From assembly GCA_949373095.1 (NCBI GenBank), contig CASIBY010000012.1, positions 1 through 36,788 on the forward strand: a stretch of DNA of 36,788 bases. The letters are read 5' to 3'. Under the pieces are notes generated by a model that had not been told where the DNA came from, made no database searches, and saw only the letters and a program-made list of their open reading frames with translations. The DNA comes from Candidatus Poseidoniaceae archaeon. GTDB lineage: Archaea > Thermoplasmatota > Poseidoniia > Poseidoniales > Poseidoniaceae. A program made the position numbers and the translations under genes. Position 1 is the first letter of the stretch. Every line of letters begins with the position of its first letter. Positions 17,635 to 26,239 of this stretch are shown here, piece by piece.

Positions 17635-18552
17635 TCACACCCATTCGTGGAAGCACACATTGCAGCGCTTGGTGCGAGGTCCATCATGTGTGATGACGTC
17701 GCCTTGACATTCAGGACAAGAGAAATCGTAGGCGCTTTGTGCCTCACTTTCATCGTCAGTGTCCAAATCTTTGGCTAAAGCGGGTTTTCTTTTGTTCTGT
17801 TGTGACCTTCGCTGGGACCTTTGTTGGCGCTTCTTAGCTTGGCCTGAGGCGGCTGCTGGCTTGGTAGCAACAAGGTGAAGAAGAGGCTCTTTGATGAGTT
17901 CACCGCTTAGGACAAGAGGGTGAGATCTGTAGCGAGCGAGTTTGATATGTCGGTCAAGTACGCGACCGTAAGCAGCACTCATTGAGATGTAACAGCAAAT
18001 CCATGCAGGGAAGAACAAGAAGCGGTCTTCCATAAGATTCCACTCTGGAGCCCAAGGTAGGGAAACATAGTTCACACGGAACGATTCAACAGAGGTTTCC
18101 AGCCATGCAAAGATTCCGATAATGAAAATCATAGTGAACATCATTGGTTTCATGGCACCCATCTGGACACCAAGTTGCTCTGGCATCATCTGTTGCTGTA
18201 GCGTGCTCGCCTTTTCTTGAAGAATCGGGTCCCGGGATATACGTGCTTCGTTCATGATTTGACGAACTTGTCCTTGTCGGTGACCGATGTGAGCCTGGTC
18301 CATAGGATCAACAAAGAAATTTCTTATCACGGTGTTGAGCGTCATTGAAAACACACCGAGAATCATAACTGTGATTACGAAAAAGGACTCTTCGGGGAGC
18401 AAAGGTGACAAAAATGGGTCCGCAGTCGTACCCAAAGAGACTCGAATCGAAGGCGTCATGATGAGGATGGTCATCATTACCATCACAATGAGCATAATGA
18501 ACATTGAGCCACCCGGCGGGGCGGGCGGAGGTGGGCTTGGACCATTGGCCAT
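17635..18552 (-). CDS. EMC3/TMCO1-like membrane protein insertase (DUF106) with C-terminal zinc ribbon
   Basis: About 305 residues from the ATG at 18552, which has AGGTGG just upstream; an in-frame ATG at 18579 would add nine residues. There is an N-terminal Pro/Gly stretch, then helices near 17-40 and 55-75, a charged cytoplasmic helical region (QGQVRQIMNEARISRDPILQEK), and two or more further helices (MFTMIFIIGIFAWLE and FPAWICCYISMSAAYG). This is the Oxa1-superfamily EMC3/TMCO1 layout, so it probably inserts membrane proteins. The tail is Lys/Arg/Gln-rich and ends in a four-cysteine zinc ribbon (CPEC ... CNVC). That ribbon is not part of the usual DUF106 protein as I know it. First gene of the EMC3-cmk-cbf5 operon. 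Confidence 0.88.
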   Translation of the reverse strand: MANGPSPPPPAPPGGSMFIMLIVMVMMTILIMTPSIRVSLGTTADPFLSPLLPEESFFVITVMILGVFSMTLNTVIRNFFVDPMDQAHIGHRQGQVRQIMNEARISRDPILQEKASTLQQQMMPEQLGVQMGAMKPMMFTMIFIIGIFAWLETSVESFRVNYVSLPWAPEWNLMEDRFLFFPAWICCYISMSAAYGRVLDRHIKLARYRSHPLVLSGELIKEPLLHLVATKPAAASGQAKKRQQRSQRRSQQNKRKPALAKDLDTDDESEAQSAYDFSCPECQGDVITHDGPRTKRCNVCFHEWV

Positions 18553-18676
18553 AAACCACCTGCGTAGAGGGAAGGGCATGAAGGTTAGCCTTGATTTCCC
18601 TCATATATCCCTCTCTCAAGAGACAGCATGCACAAATCAGCGCGAAGTTCAAACAAGAGCAGTTACACGCTCCAAC

Positions 18677-19096
18677 ATGCGCAAGAAAGAACCGCTCACC
18701 GTAGATACGACTTGGCGCTATCCTCTCCCAATGCCAATGCCAGGCCAACCTGTCTGTGCGACAGAACTTGAAGCCATAACTCAACTTGCCCGACTTCCCG
18801 AACCACCCCGCATGTTTTTGTGGACAGATACTGAACGAAAATGTCCGGATGGTTGGGGATTTATCGCAAGTGTCCGAGAAGGCATTCCGCCACAAGGCGT
18901 CGAGGCTGAACTTTTAGCCTGGTCCGGGCAATACCGCAATGCTTGGCTTGCCGTAGACCTACGTGACGGTGTAATTCCACCTTCAACAGCCACACCAATG
19001 GAAGAATTGCTTTCATCATTGAAGCGTCCAGTCATTATTCTTGTAAGCAGATCATCTGAGCATGAAGATTGGCCTCAGTGGGTACTTCCAGAGTGA
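18677..19096 (+). CDS. Hypothetical protein, 139 aa
   Basis: A soluble 139-residue protein of unknown function. The ATG at 18677 (MRKKEPLTVDTTWRYPLP) is chosen because the frame further upstream overlaps the start of the divergent EMC3-like gene and encodes low-complexity sequence. It contains FLWTDTERKCPDGWGFIASV, an alternating helix/strand pattern, and near the end a hydrophobic strand (KRPVIILVSRSSEHEDWPQW). No catalytic motif is recognised. Divergent from the EMC3 operon and convergent with the repeat protein downstream. Confidence 0.6.
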   Translation: MRKKEPLTVDTTWRYPLPMPMPGQPVCATELEAITQLARLPEPPRMFLWTDTERKCPDGWGFIASVREGIPPQGVEAELLAWSGQYRNAWLAVDLRDGVIPPSTATPMEELLSSLKRPVIILVSRSSEHEDWPQWVLPE

Positions 19097-19170
19097 GCTC
19101 AGTAAGAGTTTCAGGCAATCCTGCGACACTAATCGCATCGGCCAAGACCGAGTTACCGGCAACCAATGAT

Positions 19171-22100
19171 TCACTCGAAGGTAAACTTACACGCACTGCA
19201 CTCAGTAGCGTCTGCTGGATTTAATGTGTCACAGATTCCACAAGCCTTTTCGCCGGTGTTATCTGAACCATCCTCTTCACGAGCGTTCCATGCATTTGCA
19301 GCATCTTCCAATTCACCCTTCTTGAGGTAGCCGTTATCATCGCTATCGTAATCCGCAGCGAATGCAATAAATGCATCACGGTCTGTAATACCTGAAGCCT
19401 CCATGACACGGAGAAGCACATCTTCTCGCCAGTTCATCTTGGATTCTTCTTCCTCTGTGGCTTCTGCTTCTGCTCCTTCTTCAGTGGCTTCTGCTTCTGC
19501 TTCTTCCTCAGTGGCTTCTGCTTCTGCTTCTTCCTCAGTGGCTTCTGCTTCTGCTTCTTCCTCAGTGGCTTCTGCTTCTGCTTCTTCCTCAGTGGCTTCT
19601 GCTTCTGCTTCTTCCTCAGTGGATTCTGCTTCTGCTTCTTCCTCTGTGACTTCTACTTCTGCTTCTTCCTCTGTGGATTCTACTTCTGCTTCTTCCTCTG
19701 TGACTTCTTCGGATACTTCTTCTTCAAGTTCCTCAACAACTGGTAGGTCATCGGATTCAATTTCATCTCCGAAATGGACTCCATGGAAACGGTTGAGTGC
19801 TTCAGCGTCAACTTCTCCGCTTCCCTTGATATCAAAGGAAACTTCCAGACGTTCACCCTTCTCGACCTTGGGGACATGCCATACAATATGCAGTCCACCT
19901 TCTCCTTCTTCAGAGGTCATCTTGACGTCATCACGCTTTCCGTTTGCACCCTTCATGGACCAATCTTTGATCTCAAACTGTGCAGGGAGGACATCGTTGA
20001 TATACAGGTCACTCAATGCTGTGTCACCGTTGTTTTCGAACAGAATCAAGACTTCATAACGACCTTTTCCTCCGAGAGGAATCGCTTGCTTACCGGCACT
20101 GAAGTTACGACGGTTGTGGATGACCTTGATCGTTGGTGTTTCTGATGGTTCTCGGGTACAGATTGGACCGAAACGCTCTGAACTAAACTCAACACGTGCA
20201 GGACCGTCAACACGGGTGTTGTTTGGTGTTGGGTCTGGTGCGTTGAGTGGGTAAGAAATTTCAATCTTCTTTCCGGGCTTGAGGCCAAGAGGTCCACGAG
20301 TCCCGACAGTGAGGGTCATGGTGTGACCGATTCCGTCAGGAGATTTGTGTTCCTTCTCGATGGTAACACCTTCAGCCATTTCGACCTTAAATTGGTCGTC
20401 ATCAATGGTTTTACCATCAAGTTTGATGGTTAGTTGTTCCTGTGAAGGTGCATCAAACAATCCAGGTATATCATCGGTGATTCGCATCAAGTTGATGACG
20501 GAGGAACCCTTGTTTTCGAGGGTCATAACCGACTGGATTTTCTGCGCACGATATGAGCGCAAGCCACTTGTTGAGTAGGTCTTAGAAATATCTGCTTCAA
20601 GGACCAAGAGTTTCTTTTCCTCAAGTTTCATTGAACCCTCTGTGCTTTGGATTGCTCTTGGTAGGACCGAGTAGGACAATTCGTAGGTAAAGTCGGGTTC
20701 GGATTGTGCCATAACCACGCGCTCTTCAGATTCCCACTTACCATAGGGGTGGACATCTTCGTCAACATCGTGAATGTCAAAGAGAAGTTCGTCACTTCCC
20801 TTCATTCGAACTTGGAGTTTGACCAAGTCCACAGCAAAGGAAGAGCGGTTCTCAAAGATGGCCTGACACTTCCAGTTGTCTGGGCGTTCGTCTTCACGAA
20901 CTCGCATGTAGGTAAATCCTCGGCAGAATGCATCCAACTCTCGGAACATCATGTTTGAGAGCGTAGAATCAGCACGGTATGTTGCGCTTGCTTGTCCTGC
21001 TTTGATGGACTTAGTGGAAGATACAGAGATTGTACCTTCCATTGAGATGACTTGCTTTTCACCTGCATTGAGTCGGCCAACATTCCATGTGATGGTTCCG
21101 TCATCAAATTCAGCCCCGCCAGTCATTGCAAAGTGCATTGCTTCAGGGATGGGACGGGTTACGACGACGTCATGTAGTTCTACACCGGACATGTTTTCGA
21201 CTTCAATTTCAAGAGCAATTTCGCCTGGATCTTCGTTCATGGCAACAGATAGAGAGCGCTCTTGAGAACGGGATGGGTTCGTGTCCAATCGCTCACGTAG
21301 AGTCATCATTTGCTTTCCGTTTACTTTGTAAGCCATCTTGTGATTCTTTGATGGTTCAAGTTCGTCTACCGAAACATGTTCTCCACCGATGTCAGTTGCA
21401 CCGATGTTATCAAGCATAACGTCAATATCGTAGATTCGGTCTTCTGAAGAAGGATTGTTAACAGTGAGTGTACCCTTTACGGATTGCTTGATGACTTGGC
21501 CATCAGCGTTCAAAGTAGTGGTTTCAATTTCATGCAAGGTACCTTCGAGTTTGTCACCTGGAACGGTCTCAACTTCTGCACGGCTTCGGATAGTTGCTCC
21601 TGCTTGCTCACCAGTAAGGTCTGCTGGGGACAAATCCGGCAGAGGTGGTTGTTCTAAGAGCTCTTGACTCGGAGGTGCTGCGAGTGGGTCCATCAACAAA
21701 TCAGCTGCTGGAGGCATTGGAGGCATAGGTGGCATCTCTGGAGGAGCCGGAGGTGCTGCAAGCGGGTCCATCAACGGGTCTGCGGCTGGTGGCATTGGAG
21801 GCATAGGTGGCATCTCTGGAGGTGCAGGAGGTGCTGCAAGCGGGTCCATCAACGGGTCTGCTGCTGGAGGCATTGGAGGCATAGGTGGCATCTCTGGAGG
21901 AGCCGGAGGTGCTGCAAGCGGGTCCATCAACGGGTCTGCTGCTGGAGGCATAGGTGGCATCTCTGGAGGAGCCGGAGGTGCTGCAAGCGGGTCCATCAAC
22001 GGGTCTGCTGGCTGGAGGCATAGGTGGCATCTCTGGAGGAGCCGGAGGTGCTGCAAGCGGGTCCATCAACGGGTCTGCGGCTGGTGCTTCAGGCATTGGA

Positions 22101-22552
22101 GGCATAGGTGGCATCTCTGGAGGAGCCGGAGGTGCTGCAAGCGGGTCCATCAACGGGTCAGCGGCTGGCGCTTCAGGCATTGGAGGCATAGGTGGCATCT
22201 CTGGAGGAGCCGGAGGTGCTTCAGCCATTGGAGGCATAGGTGGCATCTCTGGAGGAGCCGGAGGCGCTTCAGCCATTGGAGGCATAGGCGGCATGGCGGG
22301 CATACCAGGAGGTGCCGGGGGTGCTTCGGACATTGGAGGCATTGGAGGCATTGCAGGCATTGCAGGCATGCCGGGAGGAGCCGGAGGTGCTTCAGGCATT
22401 GGAGGCATTGGGGGCATACCGGGAGGTGCAGGGGGGGCTTCGGGCATTGGGGGCATTGGAGGCATACCTGGAGGGGCCGGAGGGGCTTGGCCGGGTGGCA
22501 TAGGTGGCATTGGTGGCATTCCTGGTGGCATAGGTGGTTTTTCGTCAGTCAT
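19171..22552 (-). CDS. Large Pro/Met-rich, Glu-rich multidomain protein with EF hand and zinc ribbon (one frameshift)
   Basis: About 1126 residues once one extra base is removed; the 3382-bp span is one base over a multiple of three. The ATG at 22552 follows a good GGAGGA site. Order of parts: an N-terminal Pro/Met-rich tract of MPPMPP and 26-residue PLMDPLAAPPAPPEMPPMPP repeats; a central 500-600 residues of beta-sandwich, DUF11-like segments (VVVTRPIPEAMHFAMTGG, LYINDVLPAQFEI); a Glu/Ala-rich repeat (ATEEEAEAE); an EF-hand-like loop DYDSDDNGYLKKGE; and a terminal zinc ribbon (CGIC ... CSAC). No signal peptide or membrane helix, so apparently cytoplasmic, which is odd for DUF11-type folds. 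The extra G near 22010 splits the frame inside the Pro repeats. Function unknown. Confidence 0.75.
19450..19715. repeat. 27-bp tandem repeat encoding a Glu/Ala-rich tract
   Basis: Eight to nine near-identical 27-bp units. On the plus strand each reads approximately TGGCTTCTGCTTCTGC followed by TTCTTCCTCAG; on the coding strand each gives ATEEEAEAE. Copies toward the 3' side of the plus strand are more diverged (EVEVTEE, ESTEE variants). The tract is a strongly acidic linker between the structured core and the EF hand. Confidence 0.85.
21670..22200. repeat. 78-bp tandem repeat encoding Pro/Met-rich 26-mers
   Basis: About six or seven copies of a unit of roughly 78 bp (some shortened by 9 bp or lengthened) encoding PLMDPLAAPPAPPEMPPMPP plus MPPAAD. 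Copies are nearly identical at the DNA level, which points to recent expansion. The unit covering 21983-22030 has GCTGGCTGG where the others have GCTGCTGG, the single inserted base that breaks the host gene. Confidence 0.85.
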
Positions 22553-22708
22553 CTTAAATTCCTCCGGTTCACACGATGTGCGACAAAGGTTCGGACGCAC
22601 GCCGAGCACATAACCGTTCTCCAACTTCGTGTTTGAATAATGAGTTTCAATGCGATTTAATCAAGAATATAGCGAGGGGTTGATGTAGGGTAGGACGGAG
22701 GGTTGGTC

Positions 22709-23527
22709 ATGGTCGGTATGGACAGTAGCTCCCCCCCAGTTCTTTTTGTTGTTGGAACAGCAGGTGCTGGTAAATCTTCGTTGGTGACATCATTTCAGCG
22801 TTGGTCTCGTTTCTTGGAGACCGAAGCGATCGCAATTAATCTTGACCCAGGAGCAGAACGTGTCCATTACGACGCTGAATTCGACGTTCGGGATTTAATC
22901 TCTCTAACTGAAGTGATGGCCGAGTATGACCTCGGTCCAAACGGTGCCCAAATCCTTGCGGCTGACCTTTTGGCGGCACAGGCAGGAGATGTTGCTGACC
23001 AACTCCATTCACTATCTGGAGAATTGATGATTGTTGACACTCCAGGACAAGTGGAATTGTTTGCGTTCCGTGAAGCAAGTAACCACTTGATTGAAACGCT
23101 CGGACGAGAACAATCTGCCATCATATACTTGTTTGACCCAATGCTTTCACGGTCACCTTCAGGTTTCGTGTCCCAGATGTTACTTTCATCAATTGTTGAA
23201 TTCCGATTGGGACTCCCTACCAAGAACTTCCTCTCGAAGGCGGATTTGCTAGAACCCGAGCAATTGGAACAAATTCTTGAGTGGTCAGAGCGACTTGAAA
23301 TTCTTGAACTCGCACTTTATGATGAAGCAGGTGGACAACGTACTGAATTCGCTATCAACCAACTACGAATGATGCAAGAGTTCTCCCAAGCACCAGGCCT
23401 CACCCCTCTTTCCTCCGAGTTGGAAGAAGGAATGGCGGATATCCTGACCTTTGCTCAAGCCCTCTTCGGTGGGATGAGCGATGCTCGTGACGGCTTCGCT
23501 GCAGACATCGAACACGAGAAGAACTGA
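22709..23527 (+). CDS. GPN-loop GTPase
   Basis: About 272 residues. The ATG at 22709 lies seven bases after GGAGG (22697-22701), and is preferred to the TTG at 22703. P-loop GTAGAGKSS (16-24), switch region NLDPGAERVHYDAEFDVRD, the diagnostic Gly-Pro-Asn motif at 76-78 (DLGPNGAQ), G3 DTPGQ, and the SKADLL base-recognition segment (G4-like). This is the archaeal homologue of eukaryotic Gpn1/Npa3, a dimeric GTPase. In eukaryotes the family helps assemble and import RNA polymerase; the archaeal role is less clear but likely concerns assembly of a protein complex. Forms a plus-strand pair with argF 39 bp downstream. Confidence 0.94.
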   Translation: MVGMDSSSPPVLFVVGTAGAGKSSLVTSFQRWSRFLETEAIAINLDPGAERVHYDAEFDVRDLISLTEVMAEYDLGPNGAQILAADLLAAQAGDVADQLHSLSGELMIVDTPGQVELFAFREASNHLIETLGREQSAIIYLFDPMLSRSPSGFVSQMLLSSIVEFRLGLPTKNFLSKADLLEPEQLEQILEWSERLEILELALYDEAGGQRTEFAINQLRMMQEFSQAPGLTPLSSELEEGMADILTFAQALFGGMSDARDGFAADIEHEKN

Positions 23528-23566
23528 GCGCACAACGCTTAGAAGCCGCCTCGTAATGGACGGAGC

Positions 23567-24538
23567 ATGACTCAACACTTGCTTGCGATTGACGATGTAG
23601 CAGAAGATTTTGAAGCAATTCTAAAATGGGCAATTGAATTCAAGCGGCAGTGGAAACAAGGTGACGATGTCGCTCAAAATTTCCTACCCCTTGACACACT
23701 CGCTATCGGTTCAATTTACGAAAAGCCTTCAACCCGCACCCGTGTTTCATTCGAAGTTGGCATCCAACGCCTTGGAGGAAGTGCTTTGACGCTTCTCAAG
23801 AACGATATTCAGCTCGGAAAGTCTGAAACCATCGGAGATACATCCCAAGTTCTTTCACGCTTTCTCGGAGGAATAACCTACCGTTGTTTCGGTCACGAAG
23901 ATGTAGAGGAATTAGCCAAACACGCTACGGTTCCGGTCATCAATGCACTCTCATACAAGCATCATCCTTGTCAGGCTGCAGCAGACCTCATGACCATCCT
24001 TGAGAATTATGATGAGTTGGAAGGACTCAAAGTTGCATGGGTTGGCGATGGAAATAACGTGCTCCACGATTTGATGCTTGCATGCGCCATACTCGGAATT
24101 GACATTCATTATGCATGCCCAGAAGGTTACGAACCTCACGAAGATGTTGTTGAACGCACCAAAGCCTTGGCTGAGACTCATGGAAGTTCTGTCGTCCATA
24201 CAACTGACCCTATTGAGGCCGTAACCGATGCAAGTGTGGTCTACACCGACGTATTCATCTCCATGGGAGAAGAGCACATGAAGGACAAAATCAAGTCGTT
24301 TGAAGGCTATCAAGTCAATGAAGAAATGGTTGCTCACATGGCCGATAATTGGTCCTTTATGCACTGTCTGCCTGCACACCGTGGTGACGAAGTTACAGAT
24401 TACGTGATGGACCACAAACAGAGCATTGTCTTTGACCAAGCAGAAAACCGAATGTGGGCTCAAATGTCACTCATGGCGTATTTGATCAATCGAGGCGCAT
24501 GGGAAGCAATGGGCGAATTCATGGGGTTCATTGATTAG
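23567..24538 (+). CDS. argF: Ornithine carbamoyltransferase
   Basis: A 323-residue carbamoyltransferase converting ornithine and carbamoyl phosphate to citrulline in arginine synthesis. The carbamoyl-phosphate site STRTR is at 55-59, HPCQ near 133-136, the SMG loop (DVFISMGEE) typical of ornithine-specific enzymes near 230, and HCLPAHRG near 265. These distinguish it from aspartate and putrescine carbamoyltransferases. Its stop overlaps the stop of the convergent UbiA-family gene by four bases. Confidence 0.95.
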   Translation: MTQHLLAIDDVAEDFEAILKWAIEFKRQWKQGDDVAQNFLPLDTLAIGSIYEKPSTRTRVSFEVGIQRLGGSALTLLKNDIQLGKSETIGDTSQVLSRFLGGITYRCFGHEDVEELAKHATVPVINALSYKHHPCQAAADLMTILENYDELEGLKVAWVGDGNNVLHDLMLACAILGIDIHYACPEGYEPHEDVVERTKALAETHGSSVVHTTDPIEAVTDASVVYTDVFISMGEEHMKDKIKSFEGYQVNEEMVAHMADNWSFMHCLPAHRGDEVTDYVMDHKQSIVFDQAENRMWAQMSLMAYLINRGAWEAMGEFMGFID

Positions 24539-25416
24539 ACCAGCAATGCAACAACAAATCCAATGAGACCTAGGAGCATTGACGCTCTGATTCGTCCAGC
24601 CACGAGTTCATCCTCGCCTTTGTACAATGGTCCGTTAAGTGTGATGAGCATCAGAATTGCTGGGGTTTGTAGAACCAACTGACCAAATGCAAACGGTCCA
24701 AGCCAAAACGGCATGTAGAGACAAACAAGGCTCGCCATGATGAGGATGTATGAGGCCATTCTCACCTTTTCTTTCCCATAGGTCATTGGAAGGGTTTGAC
24801 GAATACCAGCGTCAGCTTCCATATCCATGCAATCCTTCACCATCTCACGAGCAAGGTTAGTTGTGAAAACAACGCCGAAAATCCACCAAAGCAAGGGTGT
24901 ACCAATTCGGCCAACACCTGCTCCACCGTACAGAATGACTGCACCAACAAGAACTGAAATGACAACGTTACCGATCAGACCTTTGTTCTTGGTTGCCGGA
25001 CCATGGTCGTAGGTTACCATGAGCAAGGCTGCAAGAATGTAGATGCTGATGGTTGGTACTGCAGTCTGCACTCCGAGATTCGAAACAGAGAGGAGGCCGC
25101 CAACATGGGATGCAACGCTCAGGACCCACAATAATGATGTGAATCGCTTTGCCTCCTCAACGCCAATTGCACCAGAAGGAATGGGTCGTTGTGGATGGGC
25201 TTTGCGGTCAATTTCTGCATCCTTTATATCGTTCATCGCATTGCCTGCACCCATGAAGAGCACCACGGCTAATGTGTGAAGCAGTACGGTAAGTAAAGGA
25301 AAACTTGCATTAGTTTCTTGGAGGGCAAAGAATGCACCAAGCGGCACGGTTGCTCCTGCAAGGATGAGGTTCTTTGGGCGCATCAGTTGAACGGCCGCCC
25401 CAATCGTACCTGCCAT
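24535..25416 (-). CDS. Digeranylgeranylglyceryl phosphate synthase (UbiA family)
   Basis: A 293-residue polytopic prenyltransferase. The first Asp motif is NDIKDAEID (Asn62-Asp70) in NAMNDIKDAEIDRKAHPQRP, followed by RPIPSG. The second is DCMDMEAD near 195-205. About eight hydrophobic helices. The archaeal context points to transfer of the second geranylgeranyl chain onto geranylgeranylglyceryl phosphate for ether-lipid synthesis. Another UbiA reaction (quinone or heme branch) is less likely but cannot be excluded from sequence alone. Preceded 39 bp upstream by the 79-residue gene on the same strand. Confidence 0.88.
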   Translation of the reverse strand: MAGTIGAAVQLMRPKNLILAGATVPLGAFFALQETNASFPLLTVLLHTLAVVLFMGAGNAMNDIKDAEIDRKAHPQRPIPSGAIGVEEAKRFTSLLWVLSVASHVGGLLSVSNLGVQTAVPTISIYILAALLMVTYDHGPATKNKGLIGNVVISVLVGAVILYGGAGVGRIGTPLLWWIFGVVFTTNLAREMVKDCMDMEADAGIRQTLPMTYGKEKVRMASYILIMASLVCLYMPFWLGPFAFGQLVLQTPAILMLITLNGPLYKGEDELVAGRIRASMLLGLIGFVVALLV

Positions 25417-25455
25417 GGTTTAGTGGAGGAGGGTACCGTTCTTGATTGCTTGGCT

Positions 25456-25695
25456 TCAAGCGGTGGCGATTGACCAAATGCAAACTCGCATTCGGAATCC
25501 ACCAAGACCGGTTCCTTCATCGAATCCAACTTTGACAAACCTTCTGTCCCGTGCAAGGACGTTTCCAAGTTGATTCATGGTCGCTCCCCATCGAAACCGC
25601 TGGTTTACGTGGTCAAGAATATCCGTAGTATTCGCTTCGCCGACTTCATTCAAGAAATCTTGGATCTCACTGCGCAATCGCTTTGTTCGACTCAT
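25456..25695 (-). CDS. Small winged-helix-like protein, 79 aa
   Basis: A 79-residue basic protein. N-terminal helices (RTKRLRSEIQDFLNEVG) lead into TTDILDHVNQRF and MNQLGNVLARDRRFVKVGF, a helix-turn-helix followed by a beta-wing pattern. Possible DNA-binding regulator or structural protein; this is a fold guess, not a named family. Its start directly abuts the stop of the upstream gene (TGA then ATG), and the DGGGP synthase gene follows 39 bp on, suggesting a three-gene operon. Confidence 0.65.
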   Translation of the reverse strand: MSRTKRLRSEIQDFLNEVGEANTTDILDHVNQRFRWGATMNQLGNVLARDRRFVKVGFDEGTGLGGFRMRVCIWSIATA

Positions 25696-25944
25696 TCAAG
25701 CCTCACCTCGTACAATGCGCTGGTGAAGTGAACGCATGCTGTTGCTCATCGGTCGTGGGGATGGGGATGAGCCAGCTCCTGCAAGCGGTTGCCAGGTTAT
25801 TTGGCGTGCTTGAATGGGGAGACGTCCACTTGGATGGGCGAGTACTGTTCGGCTCTTTTGAGACCAAACGGGCTGTTTTTGTTGATGAGTGCTTGAAATC
25901 ATATCCTCAAAGGTGATTTTTTGTGGGTTCGGGGGTTCTTGCAT
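25696..25944 (-). CDS. Hypothetical small protein, about 82 aa
   Basis: From the ATG at 25944 the product is 82 residues (MQEPPNPQKITFEDMISS...), polar, Pro/Ser/Gln-rich and basic, with no recognised domain. A longer version starting with GTG at 26037 is open (113 residues), but its extra N-terminus would be encoded by two inverted repeats and looks non-coding. The stop touches the start of the 79-residue gene. Coding status rests mainly on this tight operon spacing. Confidence 0.5.
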   Translation of the reverse strand: MQEPPNPQKITFEDMISSTHQQKQPVWSQKSRTVLAHPSGRLPIQARQITWQPLAGAGSSPSPRPMSNSMRSLHQRIVRGEA

Positions 25945-26014
25945 GAGCCAAATTCTGTGGCGGTGGTATATCAAGCGACGAAACACGGTGTTTTTGGAAG
26001 TGAAACAGATTATG

Positions 26015-26061
26015 CGACGCAGTGCGTCGTTATTCACTTTTCATTTTAACTTAAAGTGAAT
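26015..26061. promoter_or_regulatory. Two adjacent inverted repeats upstream of the small operon and tRNA-Glu
   Basis: Arms CGACGCA (26015-26021) and TGCGTCG (26023-26029) form a perfect 7-bp palindrome with a one-base centre. Directly after it, ATTCACTTT (26032-26040) and AAAGTGAAT (26053-26061) form 9-bp perfect arms around a 12-base AT-rich spacer. They lie between the minus-strand operon start at 25944 and tRNA-Glu at 26145. They could be an operator, a promoter element or an end-of-transcript structure. Confidence 0.4.
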
Positions 26062-26110
26062 TGTAGAGTGAAGGTTGAAGTGATGTTCTGACTCTTGTTG
26101 TGCGTGACGG

Positions 26111-26118
26111 CTAAATAC
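26111..26118 (+). promoter_or_regulatory. Candidate TATA box of tRNA-Glu
   Basis: CTAAATAC lies about 27-34 bases upstream of the mature tRNA-Glu 5' end at 26145, the expected archaeal TATA distance. A similar AAATAC element lies about 33 bases upstream of tRNA-His on the other strand. Confidence 0.35.
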
Positions 26119-26144
26119 GAAAGGTCGGTGGCTAGAACACCCAC

Positions 26145-26217
26145 GCTCGTATAGTGTAGTGGCCCATCATGAAGGACTCTCATTCCTTCGACCCGGGTTC
26201 AAATCCCGGTACGAGCA
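26145..26217 (+). tRNA. tRNA-Glu (CTC), integration target
   Basis: A 73-nt cloverleaf: acceptor GCTCGTA/TACGAGC plus discriminator A; anticodon stem AAGGA/TCCTT with loop CTCTCAT and anticodon CTC at 26179-26181; T-arm CCGGG-TTCAAAT-CCCGG. CCA is not encoded. Its last 14 bases (T-stem 3' half, acceptor 3' strand and discriminator) plus 3 bases of downstream flank are repeated three times further along, so it has evidently served as an attachment site. The tRNA itself stays complete. Confidence 0.95.
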
Positions 26218-26220
26218 CTC
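26204..26220 (+). repeat. att-like core copy 1 (in tRNA-Glu)
   Basis: TCCCGGTACGAGCACTC: 14 bases of the tRNA 3' end plus CTC of downstream flank. The match with copy 3 continues to 26223 (20 identical bases). Confidence 0.8.
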
Positions 26221-26239
26221 TTCGATAGAATTGAGTCTA

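Noticed and set aside
18332-18676. N-terminal extension of the 139-residue hypothetical protein
   Set aside because: Antisense to the first codons and helices of the EMC3-like gene; low-complexity product.
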